Assembly: GCA_964570665.1 (NCBI GenBank) | Contig: CAZMZH010000001.1 | Location: 542,858 to 606,857, forward strand | Length of the DNA: 64,000 bases | Direction: 5' to 3' | Source of the DNA: JAJDAT01 sp964570665 | Lineage (GTDB): Bacteria > Nitrospinota > Nitrospinia > Nitrospinales > JAJDAT01 | Shown: positions 8,441 to 17,105 of the stretch, piece after piece | How the letters are laid out: every line of letters starts with the position of its first letter | How positions within the stretch are numbered: position 1 is the stretch's first letter | Made by a program: the position numbers and the translations under genes | Notes under the pieces: generated by a model | Databases searched by the model: none | What the model saw: the letters and a program-made list of their open reading frames with translations, nothing else | Told to the model about the DNA's origin: nothing

Positions 8441-10072
8441 TCAGTAACCGCCTGCAGTTCCATCGCGGCGAATTTCAGCGACGCCTTGAAATTCGCCGGT
8501 GGTCTGGGATCTCAAAATCGCATGAACAGCGCCAAGATAAAACGAATAAGGTTCGCGTGGATCAATTTTGTAACCGCCTTTGTTCAAATAATCTACGATG
8601 GCAGGATCAAATCTATCCGCTTCTAATGATAATTTTCCCCCTACGGTACAGTGCATCCTTGGTTTCAACATGGCTTCGCTAATGGGTAGGTCTCCATCGA
8701 TGATATGGGAGAGGAATTGGCTCATCGCTGAAAATATACGTTCGCTTCCCGGACTTCCTGCAACTATCCAGGGTTGATTGTTATGAAAAGCGATGATAGG
8801 AGCTACTGAACTCCAAGGGATTGCATTGGGTCTGAGGTAATAAGGATGAGAAGGATCGTTAGTATCCAGGGAACTCATGTAGTTGTTATATAAAAAACCC
8901 AGACCTCGGGCGGCTACTTTTGATCCGTAAACCAACTCGATGGATTGCGTAATGCCAATGGCGTTTCCTTCCGAATCCATGGCGGAAAGGTGAGTCGTAT
9001 CGTTGTTTAAAGTAAAAAGTTCGTTAAGTGGTAAAGTAGGATCTATCTCGTCGCGGATAGAAGAGGAAAGTTTCCTGGCAAACTCTAAACTAAGAATTTT
9101 ATTGTCATGCGGTAGCTGGGGGTAAATATTGGGATCAAAGGGACGTTCTTTATGGTTCAATAACCCTTTCCTGAAAATCTCAGCTAGGAAATGATACATT
9201 TTAGGAGTTGGTTTTTTAAAAAACTTCGAAGGAAGGTTTTTCATCATTTGCAAAACCAGGAGCAAGGTTCTACCCGCTCCAGGAGGAGGACATGTGAAAA
9301 CCCTAACCTTGCGGTAACTTCTACGAATGGGTTTTCTCTCAACAGGCCAGGGAATTAGAGCTAGGTCTTCCGCTCTTAAAAAACCCTCATGAAACCTCAT
9401 GTCTTCGTCAATTTGTCGAGCGATGTCTCCCGAGTAAAACTCTTTAATTCCGTATTGTGCGAGGTGAGCAAGTAACACCGCTAAATCTTTTTGGAAAAAC
9501 CGTTCTCCTACCTCATAAGGTTCATTACCTTCTTTTAAAAAATATTTCGCTCCTGAAAGAGAATCCATACTGAGAAGTTTTTCTTGTTCTCTTTTTTGGA
9601 GGTCATGCTGTAACTGAGTAATGAGGTAACCATCTTGAGCGATCGTGATAGCGGGTCTTAATACTTTTGACCAATCTAGTTTTCCATATCGAAAATGAAG
9701 ATAACCCAAAACGGCGGGAGTGCTTGGAACAGTGGTGGCTTTGTATCCCTGGAATCGTTGCGTTTTTTGATCAATACGGTCGATATGAGCAAGGGAGGGC
9801 ACGCGACTGGACCCGTCTAGCGCAATGGTTTTGCCTTGAAAGTGAAGAATGGCCATAGATTGTCCGCCAAGACCGCTTGCCTGAGGCTCGCACACTCCTA
9901 AGGCAAATGCGGATGCGACTGCGGCGTCAACAGCGTTGCCGCCTTGACGTAGCATTTCAACTCCAGCCTCTGTGGCTTCGGGAAAAGCAGTGGACACCAT
10001 TCCATTTTCGGCAACCGCACATTTGCCGTCCGCCGTTGCGCTAAATCGACCTTCGATTTTTTCTAATTTCAT
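8441..10072 (-). CDS. Gamma-glutamyltransferase family protein without a signal peptide
   Basis: Gamma-glutamyltransferases are Ntn hydrolases that self-cleave before a catalytic threonine and then move or hydrolyse gamma-glutamyl groups. The 543-aa protein has the N-terminal signature MVSTAFPEATEAGVEMLRQG with GGNAVDAAVAS. The processing site is DTTHLSAMDSEGNAIG, so the nucleophile is predicted as Thr359. Later glycine-rich parts (AGSPGSERIFSA) match the oxyanion region. The N terminus MKLEKIEGRF has no export signal, unlike periplasmic GGTs, so a cytosolic role is likely. Its start overlaps the stop of the ATP-grasp fusion gene by four bases and the amidohydrolase follows 3 bp later. Confidence 0.9.
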   Translation of the reverse strand: MKLEKIEGRFSATADGKCAVAENGMVSTAFPEATEAGVEMLRQGGNAVDAAVASAFALGVCEPQASGLGGQSMAILHFQGKTIALDGSSRVPSLAHIDRIDQKTQRFQGYKATTVPSTPAVLGYLHFRYGKLDWSKVLRPAITIAQDGYLITQLQHDLQKREQEKLLSMDSLSGAKYFLKEGNEPYEVGERFFQKDLAVLLAHLAQYGIKEFYSGDIARQIDEDMRFHEGFLRAEDLALIPWPVERKPIRRSYRKVRVFTCPPPGAGRTLLLVLQMMKNLPSKFFKKPTPKMYHFLAEIFRKGLLNHKERPFDPNIYPQLPHDNKILSLEFARKLSSSIRDEIDPTLPLNELFTLNNDTTHLSAMDSEGNAIGITQSIELVYGSKVAARGLGFLYNNYMSSLDTNDPSHPYYLRPNAIPWSSVAPIIAFHNNQPWIVAGSPGSERIFSAMSQFLSHIIDGDLPISEAMLKPRMHCTVGGKLSLEADRFDPAIVDYLNKGGYKIDPREPYSFYLGAVHAILRSQTTGEFQGVAEIRRDGTAGGY

Positions 10073-12261
10073 GACGCAAAGTTCTTGGCGGCTTTAAAAA
10101 TGGTATATGCCAATAGAACGCTTCGGTCTATTAAGCTATCGCGCACAATATATTCATTTTTAGTTCCTAGTCCTCCAGAAACAGGGCCGAAGCCATCCAA
10201 TGCTGAGGTTCCGGGAGCGACATAGGCCAAGAGGGAAGCGGTTCCTGAATCCGACTTTTTAACCCTGACTTCAACTAACTTGGCGACCTCTTCAATGTTT
10301 TTAAATAATTTTAGCGACTGTTCGTTTTCCAGGAACGGTTTTCTTTGGGGTCCTTTGGTAATGTGGACTTTGATATTGCTGGAAACCTTTGTTTCAAAAA
10401 TCTTATGAACTTGTTCTTCTAAGTACTTCCTTTTATCGGCGAGCCTGTATCGTATTAAAAAAGATAGAGCCGCATGATAGGCGGGTTGCGCTTCAGCCCC
10501 TTTGGTTTCTATACCTGTTAGGGTGACGTAAGAACCATCCGTTTCGGAATTTAGCTTCTTTAGAGCGGCGATTTTTTGCGCCACGTATAAAATAGGGTCG
10601 TCGGTTTCCGAAGACGATTTTGATCCTAACTTTGCTTGGAGCCGGTTAATCTCGATCTCGTAATTGAGGGAGCCATAACAGGAAGTTAATATTTCTCCCG
10701 ATAAACCTGCTCCATTGAGCCCAACCACATAGTCTGATTTGGCGGAAAGTTCTTCTAAAATGGGTTTTGACGAACGGCCGCCTTTGGAGTTGTCTGAAAT
10801 GAGTAAAATTCCACACTTTATTTTTCTTAATGACCTTGTGTATCTCAGAGCCTTTAAGGCTCCTAATAAAACCGTTAGCCCGCCTTTGCCATGCGAAACC
10901 CCGGTGCCATACAGTCGACCGCGTTCCTCGGAAAATGGTGAGTAATCCTCGTAATCGATAGAATTATCTAAATTCCCAACTAAAAGGATATCGTTGTGCT
11001 CGTCCATGTGATTGGATAAATAAAGGATATTGCCAAGTTCCGCCCTTGAGTGAACCTGACGATTAAATCCCATTGAAGACAACTGGTTGGAAATCCAGCG
11101 ACCTAAAGAGTTGACTCCTTCGCTGTTTTGAACATAAGAGTTTATTTCGACCATTTTTGACAATTGGTCTTCCATTGTCGTTAAGTTTCCTCTTAGAAAA
11201 CTTCTTAGTCGAATGCGAAGTGGATCAGTTTTCGCTTTGGATTCAGGTTCTTCCGTTCCAATTTGTTCAATTTGTCGCGCGCCAAAGTAGCGTTCAACGG
11301 CGACATCCAACATTCGATTGATCATTGTTTCAAACGTATAGCCTGCTTTTTCTGCCGCATGGACATAAGAACCGGTTTTACCAAGGCTAGCCATGGAATT
11401 GAGTTCTAGAATATAGAAGTTCCCTTCCAAATCCATTCGAAAGTCGACCCGTCCAAAGTCATAAATTCCTAAAACCTGGAAAGTTTCTTTGGTTAGTTTT
11501 CTAAGAGTTTCGGCTTGTTTTTCGTCCAATAAAGCGGGACAAATTTTTTCTTTTGGCGTTTTAAGCTTATCCTCTAAACTCTGTATTGCGTTGGGATCCC
11601 CTTCTAAATCAATCTCGACAATAGGTAAAATTTCGGGGTCTCGATTTCCCAATAATCCGACTGCAAACTCTCTTCCGGGAATAAATTTCTCCACTAAAAC
11701 AGGTTGTTTAAATTGTTCGACTAGGTTGGAAATAGCTGTTTTTAGTGAGTTCAAATCATGGATTACTTGAATTCCAAGAGAAACCGCTTCCATCTTTGGT
11801 TTTGTGATTACCGGAAACGGCAAATCGTCTGGAATCTGATCTGCGTTAAAAAACACCCAATAGGGAGCGGTAGGCAACCCGGCTGCATGGACCATCATTT
11901 TAGTAGTCACTTTATCCAGTGCGACCCCATGCCCCGCAGGGCTGGAGCCTACATAGGGGATGCCAACCATTTCTAAAAGGGACGGGATATGTGTGTAGCG
12001 ACTAACTCCCTGTAGACCATAAGCCATATTGAATACCATGCCAGGTTGTTCCCCCTGTACAACGCGAGGCATAAAATTTTGGAGTTGTTCAATGACGTTG
12101 ATATTTCCGTCAATCACTCTGACATTGTGGCCGCCTTTTTCTAGGGAAGCAGCCACTCGCTCAACCGTTTTGGGGTTATATGTTTCCTGGTTCTGCATCC
12201 CAAAGACGTTGATGACGCCTTCTTTGTCTTCCGATTTGTTGTAGATAACCGCTACTTTCAT
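10069..12261 (-). CDS. ATP-grasp (D-Ala-D-Ala ligase-like) enzyme fused to a degenerate M20-peptidase-like domain
   Basis: Residues 1-325 form a Ddl-type ATP-grasp ligase: an N domain starting KVAVIYNKSEDKEG, the lid with PYVGSSPAGHGVALDK, ITKPKMEAVSLG, a glutamate-bearing LVEKFIPGREF and the metal/ATP segment FYILELNSMASLG. Such enzymes join a carboxylate to an amine using ATP. From about 350 to 728 the protein resembles M20 metallopeptidases, but the metal ligands are replaced: the HxD position reads N430-L-D, the DxKGG position has His457, the catalytic Glu-Glu reads N491-S492, and the C-terminal His is T700. This half is therefore probably a non-catalytic binding or dimerisation module. 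It is the first gene of a three-gene operon with a GGT and an amidohydrolase. The product is unknown; D-Ala-D-Ala synthesis is unlikely in this context. Confidence 0.85.
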   Translation of the reverse strand: MKVAVIYNKSEDKEGVINVFGMQNQETYNPKTVERVAASLEKGGHNVRVIDGNINVIEQLQNFMPRVVQGEQPGMVFNMAYGLQGVSRYTHIPSLLEMVGIPYVGSSPAGHGVALDKVTTKMMVHAAGLPTAPYWVFFNADQIPDDLPFPVITKPKMEAVSLGIQVIHDLNSLKTAISNLVEQFKQPVLVEKFIPGREFAVGLLGNRDPEILPIVEIDLEGDPNAIQSLEDKLKTPKEKICPALLDEKQAETLRKLTKETFQVLGIYDFGRVDFRMDLEGNFYILELNSMASLGKTGSYVHAAEKAGYTFETMINRMLDVAVERYFGARQIEQIGTEEPESKAKTDPLRIRLRSFLRGNLTTMEDQLSKMVEINSYVQNSEGVNSLGRWISNQLSSMGFNRQVHSRAELGNILYLSNHMDEHNDILLVGNLDNSIDYEDYSPFSEERGRLYGTGVSHGKGGLTVLLGALKALRYTRSLRKIKCGILLISDNSKGGRSSKPILEELSAKSDYVVGLNGAGLSGEILTSCYGSLNYEIEINRLQAKLGSKSSSETDDPILYVAQKIAALKKLNSETDGSYVTLTGIETKGAEAQPAYHAALSFLIRYRLADKRKYLEEQVHKIFETKVSSNIKVHITKGPQRKPFLENEQSLKLFKNIEEVAKLVEVRVKKSDSGTASLLAYVAPGTSALDGFGPVSGGLGTKNEYIVRDSLIDRSVLLAYTIFKAAKNFAS

Positions 12262-12654
12262 TTTTTTCCTTTGGCTTATTTGGGTGAAAAAATTAGTTTG
12301 ACTTTAAGTCGCAACCAGCTATTTCATTTTTGGCGCCAAAGAAGAAAAAAAGAAAAACAACGGTTAAGTTGTTATTTTTAAAGGAAACTATATTGTTCGA
12401 TTGAGGGAGGTGGCGAAAAAATTTTTAAAGTTTTAAAAATTTTTGGAAGACATTTGAAATATTAGAAACCTAATCGTAGAAAGAATTGGTTTTAAAACCT
12501 AATCAGGCTCTCTCCCTAAATTAGAAAGAGAAAAGAAGGAAGGAAGTCCGACATTTTTCTATAGATTTATTAAAAAAAATCCTTTAAAGGTTAAGAGATA
12601 ATAGGTTTATCAGTCCTATTTCTTTGATAGACTCAACTCTTTTTTAAAGGCGAA
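12262..12654. other. Intergenic region between divergent ATP-grasp operon and sigma54-activator gene
   Basis: This 393-bp AT-rich stretch must hold promoters for both divergent transcripts. It contains the perfect 12-bp palindrome TTTGGCGCCAAA at 12329-12340 and, near 12415-12435, GGTGGCG followed by an A/T tract. Similar pieces recur past the next gene (14630-14745). No open frame of note and no clear -35/-10 pair was found. Confidence 0.4.
12329..12340. promoter_or_regulatory. Palindrome TTTGGCGCCAAA, possible operator
   Basis: This perfect 12-bp inverted repeat lies 68 bp upstream of the ATP-grasp fusion start and 315 bp upstream of the sigma54-activator start. A near copy with the same TTTTGGCGCC core is at 14731-14740, on the other side of the activator gene. 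The position suits a dimeric regulator, but no binding protein is known. Confidence 0.35.
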
Positions 12655-14487
12655 ATGGAGTTTTCTTTGGATAACCAAGAAAAAGAAAAAAAAACCTCTA
12701 ACTCAGAATTTGATCGGTTTTATTTAAATGAAATTCCTCTAAAAACCTGCATCATTGACAAAAAAGGGGATATTGTTTTCGTCAATAATGAATGGGAAGA
12801 TTTTAGTAAAAATCAAATTACAGACGGATTTTTGAAAATTTCAAAAGGCCAGAATTTTTTTAAAATATTCCGGAAAGCTGGGAAAAAGTACAAAAATATT
12901 TTGGAGGGAATACAGGCGGTTACAAATGGAGCTTTATTTAAACTAGCTCAAGAATATCCTTACAAAGTTTCAGATGAGGTTCATTGGTTTATTTTACAAG
13001 CAGTGCCTTTAGAAGATTCATTGGATCATTTTATTATCTTTAATATAGATATCACTCCCCAAAAACAAGCGGGCAACATCACGGGAATTTTAGGTCAAAT
13101 TCTAGATAGTTCATTTAATGAAATTTATGTTTTTGATTCGAAAGGATCTAAGCTCTTACAAGTAAGCGTAGGAGCGCAAAAAAACTTGGGATATGACCAA
13201 ACCGAGATAGATCAATTAATACCTTTGGAGATTTTTTCAGAATTTTCACTAAATTCATTTAAGAAAAAACTCAAGCCTCTTACGGAGGGGATAGAAGAGT
13301 CCAAAGTTTTTGAGACAAACTTTAAGCGAAAAGATGGAACTTCTTACCCGGTCGAAGTGCGGCTACAATTATCCAAATTAACCTCTCCCCCAGTTTTCAT
13401 TGCCATTGCAAATGATATTACTGAAAAAAAGAAAAGCTTTGAGGAAATTCAAACTTTAAGGCGTCGTCTAGAAGCGGAAAATAAATTTTTAAAAGAAGAA
13501 GTAAGGGCTTTTTTAAGTAATGACCTCGTTGGAGAAAGTCCCGAAATAAATAAAGTTAAGGATCAAATAGATTTAGTTGCCGATACAGACGCTCCTGTTT
13601 TAATTCAAGGTGAAACAGGTACCGGAAAAGAATTAATCGCTAGAACAATTCATGAGAATAGTCGCAGAAAAAGCAAAGCTCTGGTGAAAGTTAATTGCCC
13701 CGCTATTCCACGAGAGCTGTTTGAAAGCGAATTTTTTGGTCATATTAAAGGGTCTTTTACCGGAGCCGTAACGGATCGGATAGGTCGCTTTCAACTTGCG
13801 CATAATGGAACCCTTTTCCTAGATGAGATCACCGAAATTCCTCTCGATCTACAAAGTAAACTCCTTAGAGTATTGCAGGAAGGGCAATTTGAAAGGGTCG
13901 GAGATAGCGAAACTAGAACGGTAGACGTTCGTGTTGTTGCCGCCACAAATAGAGATTTAAAAAAGGAAATCAAAGCTGGACGATTCCGCGAAGATTTGTA
14001 TTATCGTTTGAATGTATTCCATATATTTGCGCCTCCCCTAAGGCATAGAAAAGACGATATTAAACCTTTAGTGCAATATTTTATTGAAAAAAGTTGTGAT
14101 AAATACCGTGTTCCTAATATAGAACCTAGTCAAGAAGACTGGGTTAAACTTCTTGATTATCCATGGCCAGGAAACGTTAGGGAAATGCAAAATATGATAG
14201 AAAGGGCTTTAATATTGTGCCGAAAAAGCGCTCTCAACTTTTCTCAAGTTATAGACGAACTTCTATTTTTCTTAGATGAAGAATTTCCTCAAATACCAGA
14301 GAGAGAAAAAATTCCTATCGCAAAAGAAGAAGATCAAAAAGAATTGAGTCGCGGAAATATTTTGAAAGCTCTTGAAGCTACTAATTGGAAGATTTCAGGG
14401 CCACGCGGCGCAGCTCAGATGCTCGGTATAAAACAAAGCACGCTTTGGCATCGCGTTAAAAAACTAGGTTTAGAAAAACCTCGTTAA
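12655..14487 (+). CDS. Sigma54-dependent transcriptional activator with two PAS domains
   Basis: The 610-aa protein activates RNA polymerase holding sigma54 by ATP hydrolysis. Residues 1-135 and 145-262 look like PAS sensor domains (IIDKKGDIVFVNNEWEDF; FDSKGSKLLQ with YPVEVRLQL). A short coiled coil leads to the AAA+ domain at about 290-520: Walker A GETGTGKE near 319-326, Walker B LFLDE near 387-391, and the sigma54-contact loop GSFTGA at 366-371, where the common form is GAFTGA. The C terminus (about 570-606) is a Fis-type helix-turn-helix (GPRGAAQMLGIKQSTLWHRVKKLGL). There is no receiver domain, so the signal is probably sensed directly by PAS. Downstream genes code for signalling proteins, but no sigma54 promoter was recognised in the window. 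Confidence 0.92.
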   Translation: MEFSLDNQEKEKKTSNSEFDRFYLNEIPLKTCIIDKKGDIVFVNNEWEDFSKNQITDGFLKISKGQNFFKIFRKAGKKYKNILEGIQAVTNGALFKLAQEYPYKVSDEVHWFILQAVPLEDSLDHFIIFNIDITPQKQAGNITGILGQILDSSFNEIYVFDSKGSKLLQVSVGAQKNLGYDQTEIDQLIPLEIFSEFSLNSFKKKLKPLTEGIEESKVFETNFKRKDGTSYPVEVRLQLSKLTSPPVFIAIANDITEKKKSFEEIQTLRRRLEAENKFLKEEVRAFLSNDLVGESPEINKVKDQIDLVADTDAPVLIQGETGTGKELIARTIHENSRRKSKALVKVNCPAIPRELFESEFFGHIKGSFTGAVTDRIGRFQLAHNGTLFLDEITEIPLDLQSKLLRVLQEGQFERVGDSETRTVDVRVVAATNRDLKKEIKAGRFREDLYYRLNVFHIFAPPLRHRKDDIKPLVQYFIEKSCDKYRVPNIEPSQEDWVKLLDYPWPGNVREMQNMIERALILCRKSALNFSQVIDELLFFLDEEFPQIPEREKIPIAKEEDQKELSRGNILKALEATNWKISGPRGAAQMLGIKQSTLWHRVKKLGLEKPR

Positions 14488-14827
14488 ATAATTATCGCCT
14501 CCCCTTTTTATACATCCCACCATCTTTTTCATTAATTTTTATATTTTTTGAGCGATTTTCGTCTGTTTAACTCGAAAGGCTTTCGATCTGTTAGTGGTTA
14601 ATCCAGATCAAAAGCTTATCAAATATGTGGTGGCGCGAAAAAAATTTTAAAAAATTCAAAATTTTTCCAAACCCTCAAAATCTTAACATATTGAATTTTA
14701 AAGACTTTTATGTGATTTACATTATTGCTTTTTTGGCGCCGGAAATGAATAAGAAATGAAGAGAACACTTTAATACAAAAAATCAAACAACAGTTTCTAA
14801 AAAACTATTTTGATTGTAGGAGGTCTT
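14488..14827. other. Intergenic region with palindromes, no gene seen
   Basis: This 340-bp AT-rich gap includes the 15-base inverted repeat TCGAAAGGCTTTCGA at 14572-14586 (7-bp arms), GGTGGCGCGAAAAAAATTTT near 14630 and TTTTGGCGCC at 14731. The latter two echo motifs before the sigma54-activator gene. A Shine-Dalgarno AGGAGG at 14818-14823 marks the next gene. I see no promoter with confident hexamers. Confidence 0.35.
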
Positions 14828-15322
14828 TTGGTTGGTATTACGAAATCAAAAAAAAAGTTTTTGCCAGTGAATTTAGCCAATGAAATTGAAATTTCAATTG
14901 AGCGGTTCAGAAAAGCCGATCCCAATTACAACGCCTTTTTTAGAATGGAAATGCTGCCGGTTATAGAAGGCAATGGAAAAATGTTGCGATCTTTATTCGA
15001 TGAATTGATTTCAAACGCATTGAAATTTAAACGAGAAGGTATTCGGCCAGTCGTTGAAATTTTTGGTCAGAAAGAGAAAAACAAAATTTGGAGAATTTCT
15101 ATTTTTGATAATGGCGTGGGATTCGATCAAAAAATATTGTCAAAATTTTTCAGGACAACGTCACAGGACGATAAATTGGGAGATGGCCAATTCAAAAAAA
15201 GAGGATTGAAATTATGCAAGGAGATCGTTGATTACCATAATGGAACCATCTACGGAAAAAGCATCTTGGGACAAGGGGCCAAATTTATAATTAGGCTTCC
15301 AGAAAAACAGAGCCCAGAGTAA
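14828..15322 (+). CDS. Stand-alone histidine-kinase-type ATPase domain (GHKL) protein
   Basis: This 164-aa protein is almost entirely a HATPase_c domain: N box LFDELISNALKF at about residues 57-68, G1 box DNGVGF near 99-104, and a degenerate G2 region KKRGLKLCKEIV followed by the terminal strand GAKFIIRLP. There is no dimerisation/phospho-histidine domain and no sensor part. I prefer the TTG start at 14828 because AGGAGG lies at 14818-14823; an in-frame TTG at 14810 would leave the ribosome site inside the gene. It may be a remnant of a larger kinase, or an active stand-alone ATPase like anti-sigma kinases. The sequence does not decide this. Confidence 0.6.
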   Translation: MVGITKSKKKFLPVNLANEIEISIERFRKADPNYNAFFRMEMLPVIEGNGKMLRSLFDELISNALKFKREGIRPVVEIFGQKEKNKIWRISIFDNGVGFDQKILSKFFRTTSQDDKLGDGQFKKRGLKLCKEIVDYHNGTIYGKSILGQGAKFIIRLPEKQSPE

Positions 15323-15352
15323 TAATCACCTGAAATTTAATAGAGAAAAACT

Positions 15353-16225
15353 GTGAAAACGAGAACAAAAAACTCAAAAACCCCTTATACACTTTTAAAT
15401 CGATCTCTATCGGTTGGATTAGCCATCCTAATGGTTTTTTTCTTTTTTCCTCAGGAAAAAGTTTTTTCCCAAGATAAACCAATTGGGTTATCAAAAGAGA
15501 AAATTCAACAAAATACCAACGATATAAAACAGCTTTTCAATCAGGGTCGTGCGCTCCAAATCAATGGAAAACATTTTGAAGCAGAGAAAAAATTTAAGGA
15601 GATTTTGCAAGTTGAGCCTGAGCATTTCCAGTCTCACGTTCAATTAGGAATGCTTTATAAAAAACAAGAACGATATAGGGACGCCGTTGTTGAATTCAAA
15701 AAAGCTCTGACGATTCAACCCAATTCCTTAGCTCATAAAAATTTGGGAATAATTTATTCAAAGTTAGGAGAAAATAGAAAAGCAGTCAAAGAATTTGAAG
15801 CGGCTATTAAAATAAATCCAAATTTGGAAAATATCCATTATCTGCTTGGAAAAATCCTTTTCCATAATAAGTTAGAAAATCATCAAAGAGTTATTGAAGA
15901 ATTTAAAAAAGCTTTAAAGGCAAATCCACAACGTTGGGAGGCTAGTTTTGCTTTAGGTTTAGTATACAAGTCTCAAAAACTGTATAGAGAAGCTATTCCT
16001 TTTTTTGAAGAAGTTGTTGCGTTGAAACCAGATTTTGCAGATGGTTTTTATCAATTGGGCCATATGTACATAGCAGTTAAAGAAGGGAAAGCAGCAATTA
16101 CTCATTTATTAAAAGCTGAAGAGTTATATAAAAAAAAGGGAAACAAACAAAAAGTTAACCTTAGCAATAAATATTTGAAAAAATTATTTAAGAAATTCGA
16201 TTTTAAACGCAGTGATTTTAATTAA
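15353..16225 (+). CDS. Membrane-anchored or secreted TPR protein
   Basis: The 290-aa protein uses a GTG start. It has a basic N terminus, one hydrophobic segment (VGLAILMVFFFFPQEKVFSQ, about residues 23-42) acting as signal peptide or anchor, and then about six tetratricopeptide repeats from about residue 57 to 265 (for example AEKKFKEILQVEPEHFQSHV and KAVKEFEAAIKINPN). TPR arrays bind protein partners, so it probably acts as a periplasmic or membrane scaffold. It follows the ATPase-domain gene by 30 bp and may share its transcript. A function beyond protein binding cannot be named. Confidence 0.8.
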   Translation: MKTRTKNSKTPYTLLNRSLSVGLAILMVFFFFPQEKVFSQDKPIGLSKEKIQQNTNDIKQLFNQGRALQINGKHFEAEKKFKEILQVEPEHFQSHVQLGMLYKKQERYRDAVVEFKKALTIQPNSLAHKNLGIIYSKLGENRKAVKEFEAAIKINPNLENIHYLLGKILFHNKLENHQRVIEEFKKALKANPQRWEASFALGLVYKSQKLYREAIPFFEEVVALKPDFADGFYQLGHMYIAVKEGKAAITHLLKAEELYKKKGNKQKVNLSNKYLKKLFKKFDFKRSDFN

Positions 16226-16741
16226 GGCTTTTAGAGATTGTATATAGCATTTCTAAAAAATATTTGAATTTTATGAAATAGAGTTCTTAGAATCAGTTGA
16301 TTATGATAATGCAGAACTGATCAAATAATATTCGTTGCTAAATTGAATAAATTCCAATCTAACAATAAAAAAAGAAATAGAAGATAAAGATGATTCCAAA
16401 AGAGAAATGTATTAAAGAGGGAATGGGTAAACGGTTGAAAGAATGGCCAACCTTAGGCATATAATCAACGCACAAAAAGTCTATTAGGAATAAAAATTTT
16501 AAGCCAGCTGATATCTATTCAGTAGGCCGACCTTGATAAAACCTTGATAGAAGTAAACCACCGTAATAGAATTAATAGACTCAATGGAAGAGATAGATAA
16601 CTTCTAAATAGTTGAAAAAATTACAGATGAAAGAAACCGCCTATACATCAAGCAGTTATAAAATTAAGCCATTTTTGATTCGTAATCAGTAGGTCCTAAT
16701 TTCAAACAACTCTTCCTCTATCCTGGTTTTTTGAAATTATT
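16226..16741. other. AT-rich intergenic stretch without recognised gene
   Basis: About 515 bp with many stops in all frames, no repeat or hairpin of note and no convincing promoter. It looks like decayed or regulatory DNA between the TPR gene and the next small frame. Confidence 0.3.
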
Positions 16742-16987
16742 TTGAAGAAAAAACGGATTAAGAGTAACTCAGACCTCGTGTTTCCTTCCGCCAGCTCTCT
16801 AAAGCTAATTTCTCCAGCACCGGATAAAGAGTTTCGAACTCTCGATTTAGATTCAATCCAGGCGGAAAAACTTACCGAAATTGGCAATATATTTCAACAA
16901 CACCTGAGGTATAATATTGCAAACTATTTGGAAGGGGAAATTATTAAATTAATAGAACCCGACGATTCCTTCCGAACCTTTTTTTAA
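16742..16987 (+). CDS. Small hypothetical protein, possibly a gene remnant
   Basis: This 81-aa frame starts with TTG and has no clear ribosome site. The translated composition looks protein-like: a basic start MKKKRIKSNSD, then an amphipathic stretch TEIGNIFQQHLRYNIANYLEG that would form a helix. It lies alone in about 880 bp of otherwise non-coding DNA ahead of the hybrid-kinase gene. No family is recognised. It may be a real small gene, a fragment of a once longer gene, or chance. Confidence 0.3.
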   Translation: MKKKRIKSNSDLVFPSASSLKLISPAPDKEFRTLDLDSIQAEKLTEIGNIFQQHLRYNIANYLEGEIIKLIEPDDSFRTFF

Positions 16988-17105
16988 AAATTGACACTCA
17001 ATTTAACTTAAAAGACCTTGAAGTCACTGGCAATGCCGTCATATTCTTTAAAATGGATTTCTAGATAAATTTATCAAAGCTATAAAAAACGTCCTAAATG
17101 AATTT

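Noticed and set aside
8128..8682. Three overlapping plus-strand frames
   Set aside because: All are antisense to the amidohydrolase and GGT genes, whose motifs are clear; shadow frames only.
10069..12261. Calling the ATP-grasp fusion a cell-wall D-Ala-D-Ala ligase
   Set aside because: Although the N-terminal half is Ddl-like, the fused degenerate M20 domain and the GGT/amidohydrolase operon argue for another dipeptide product.
14572..14586. Palindrome TCGAAAGGCTTTCGA as a terminator of the sigma54-activator gene
   Set aside because: No T run follows it and it is 85 bp past the stop; kept only as a note in the intergenic entry.
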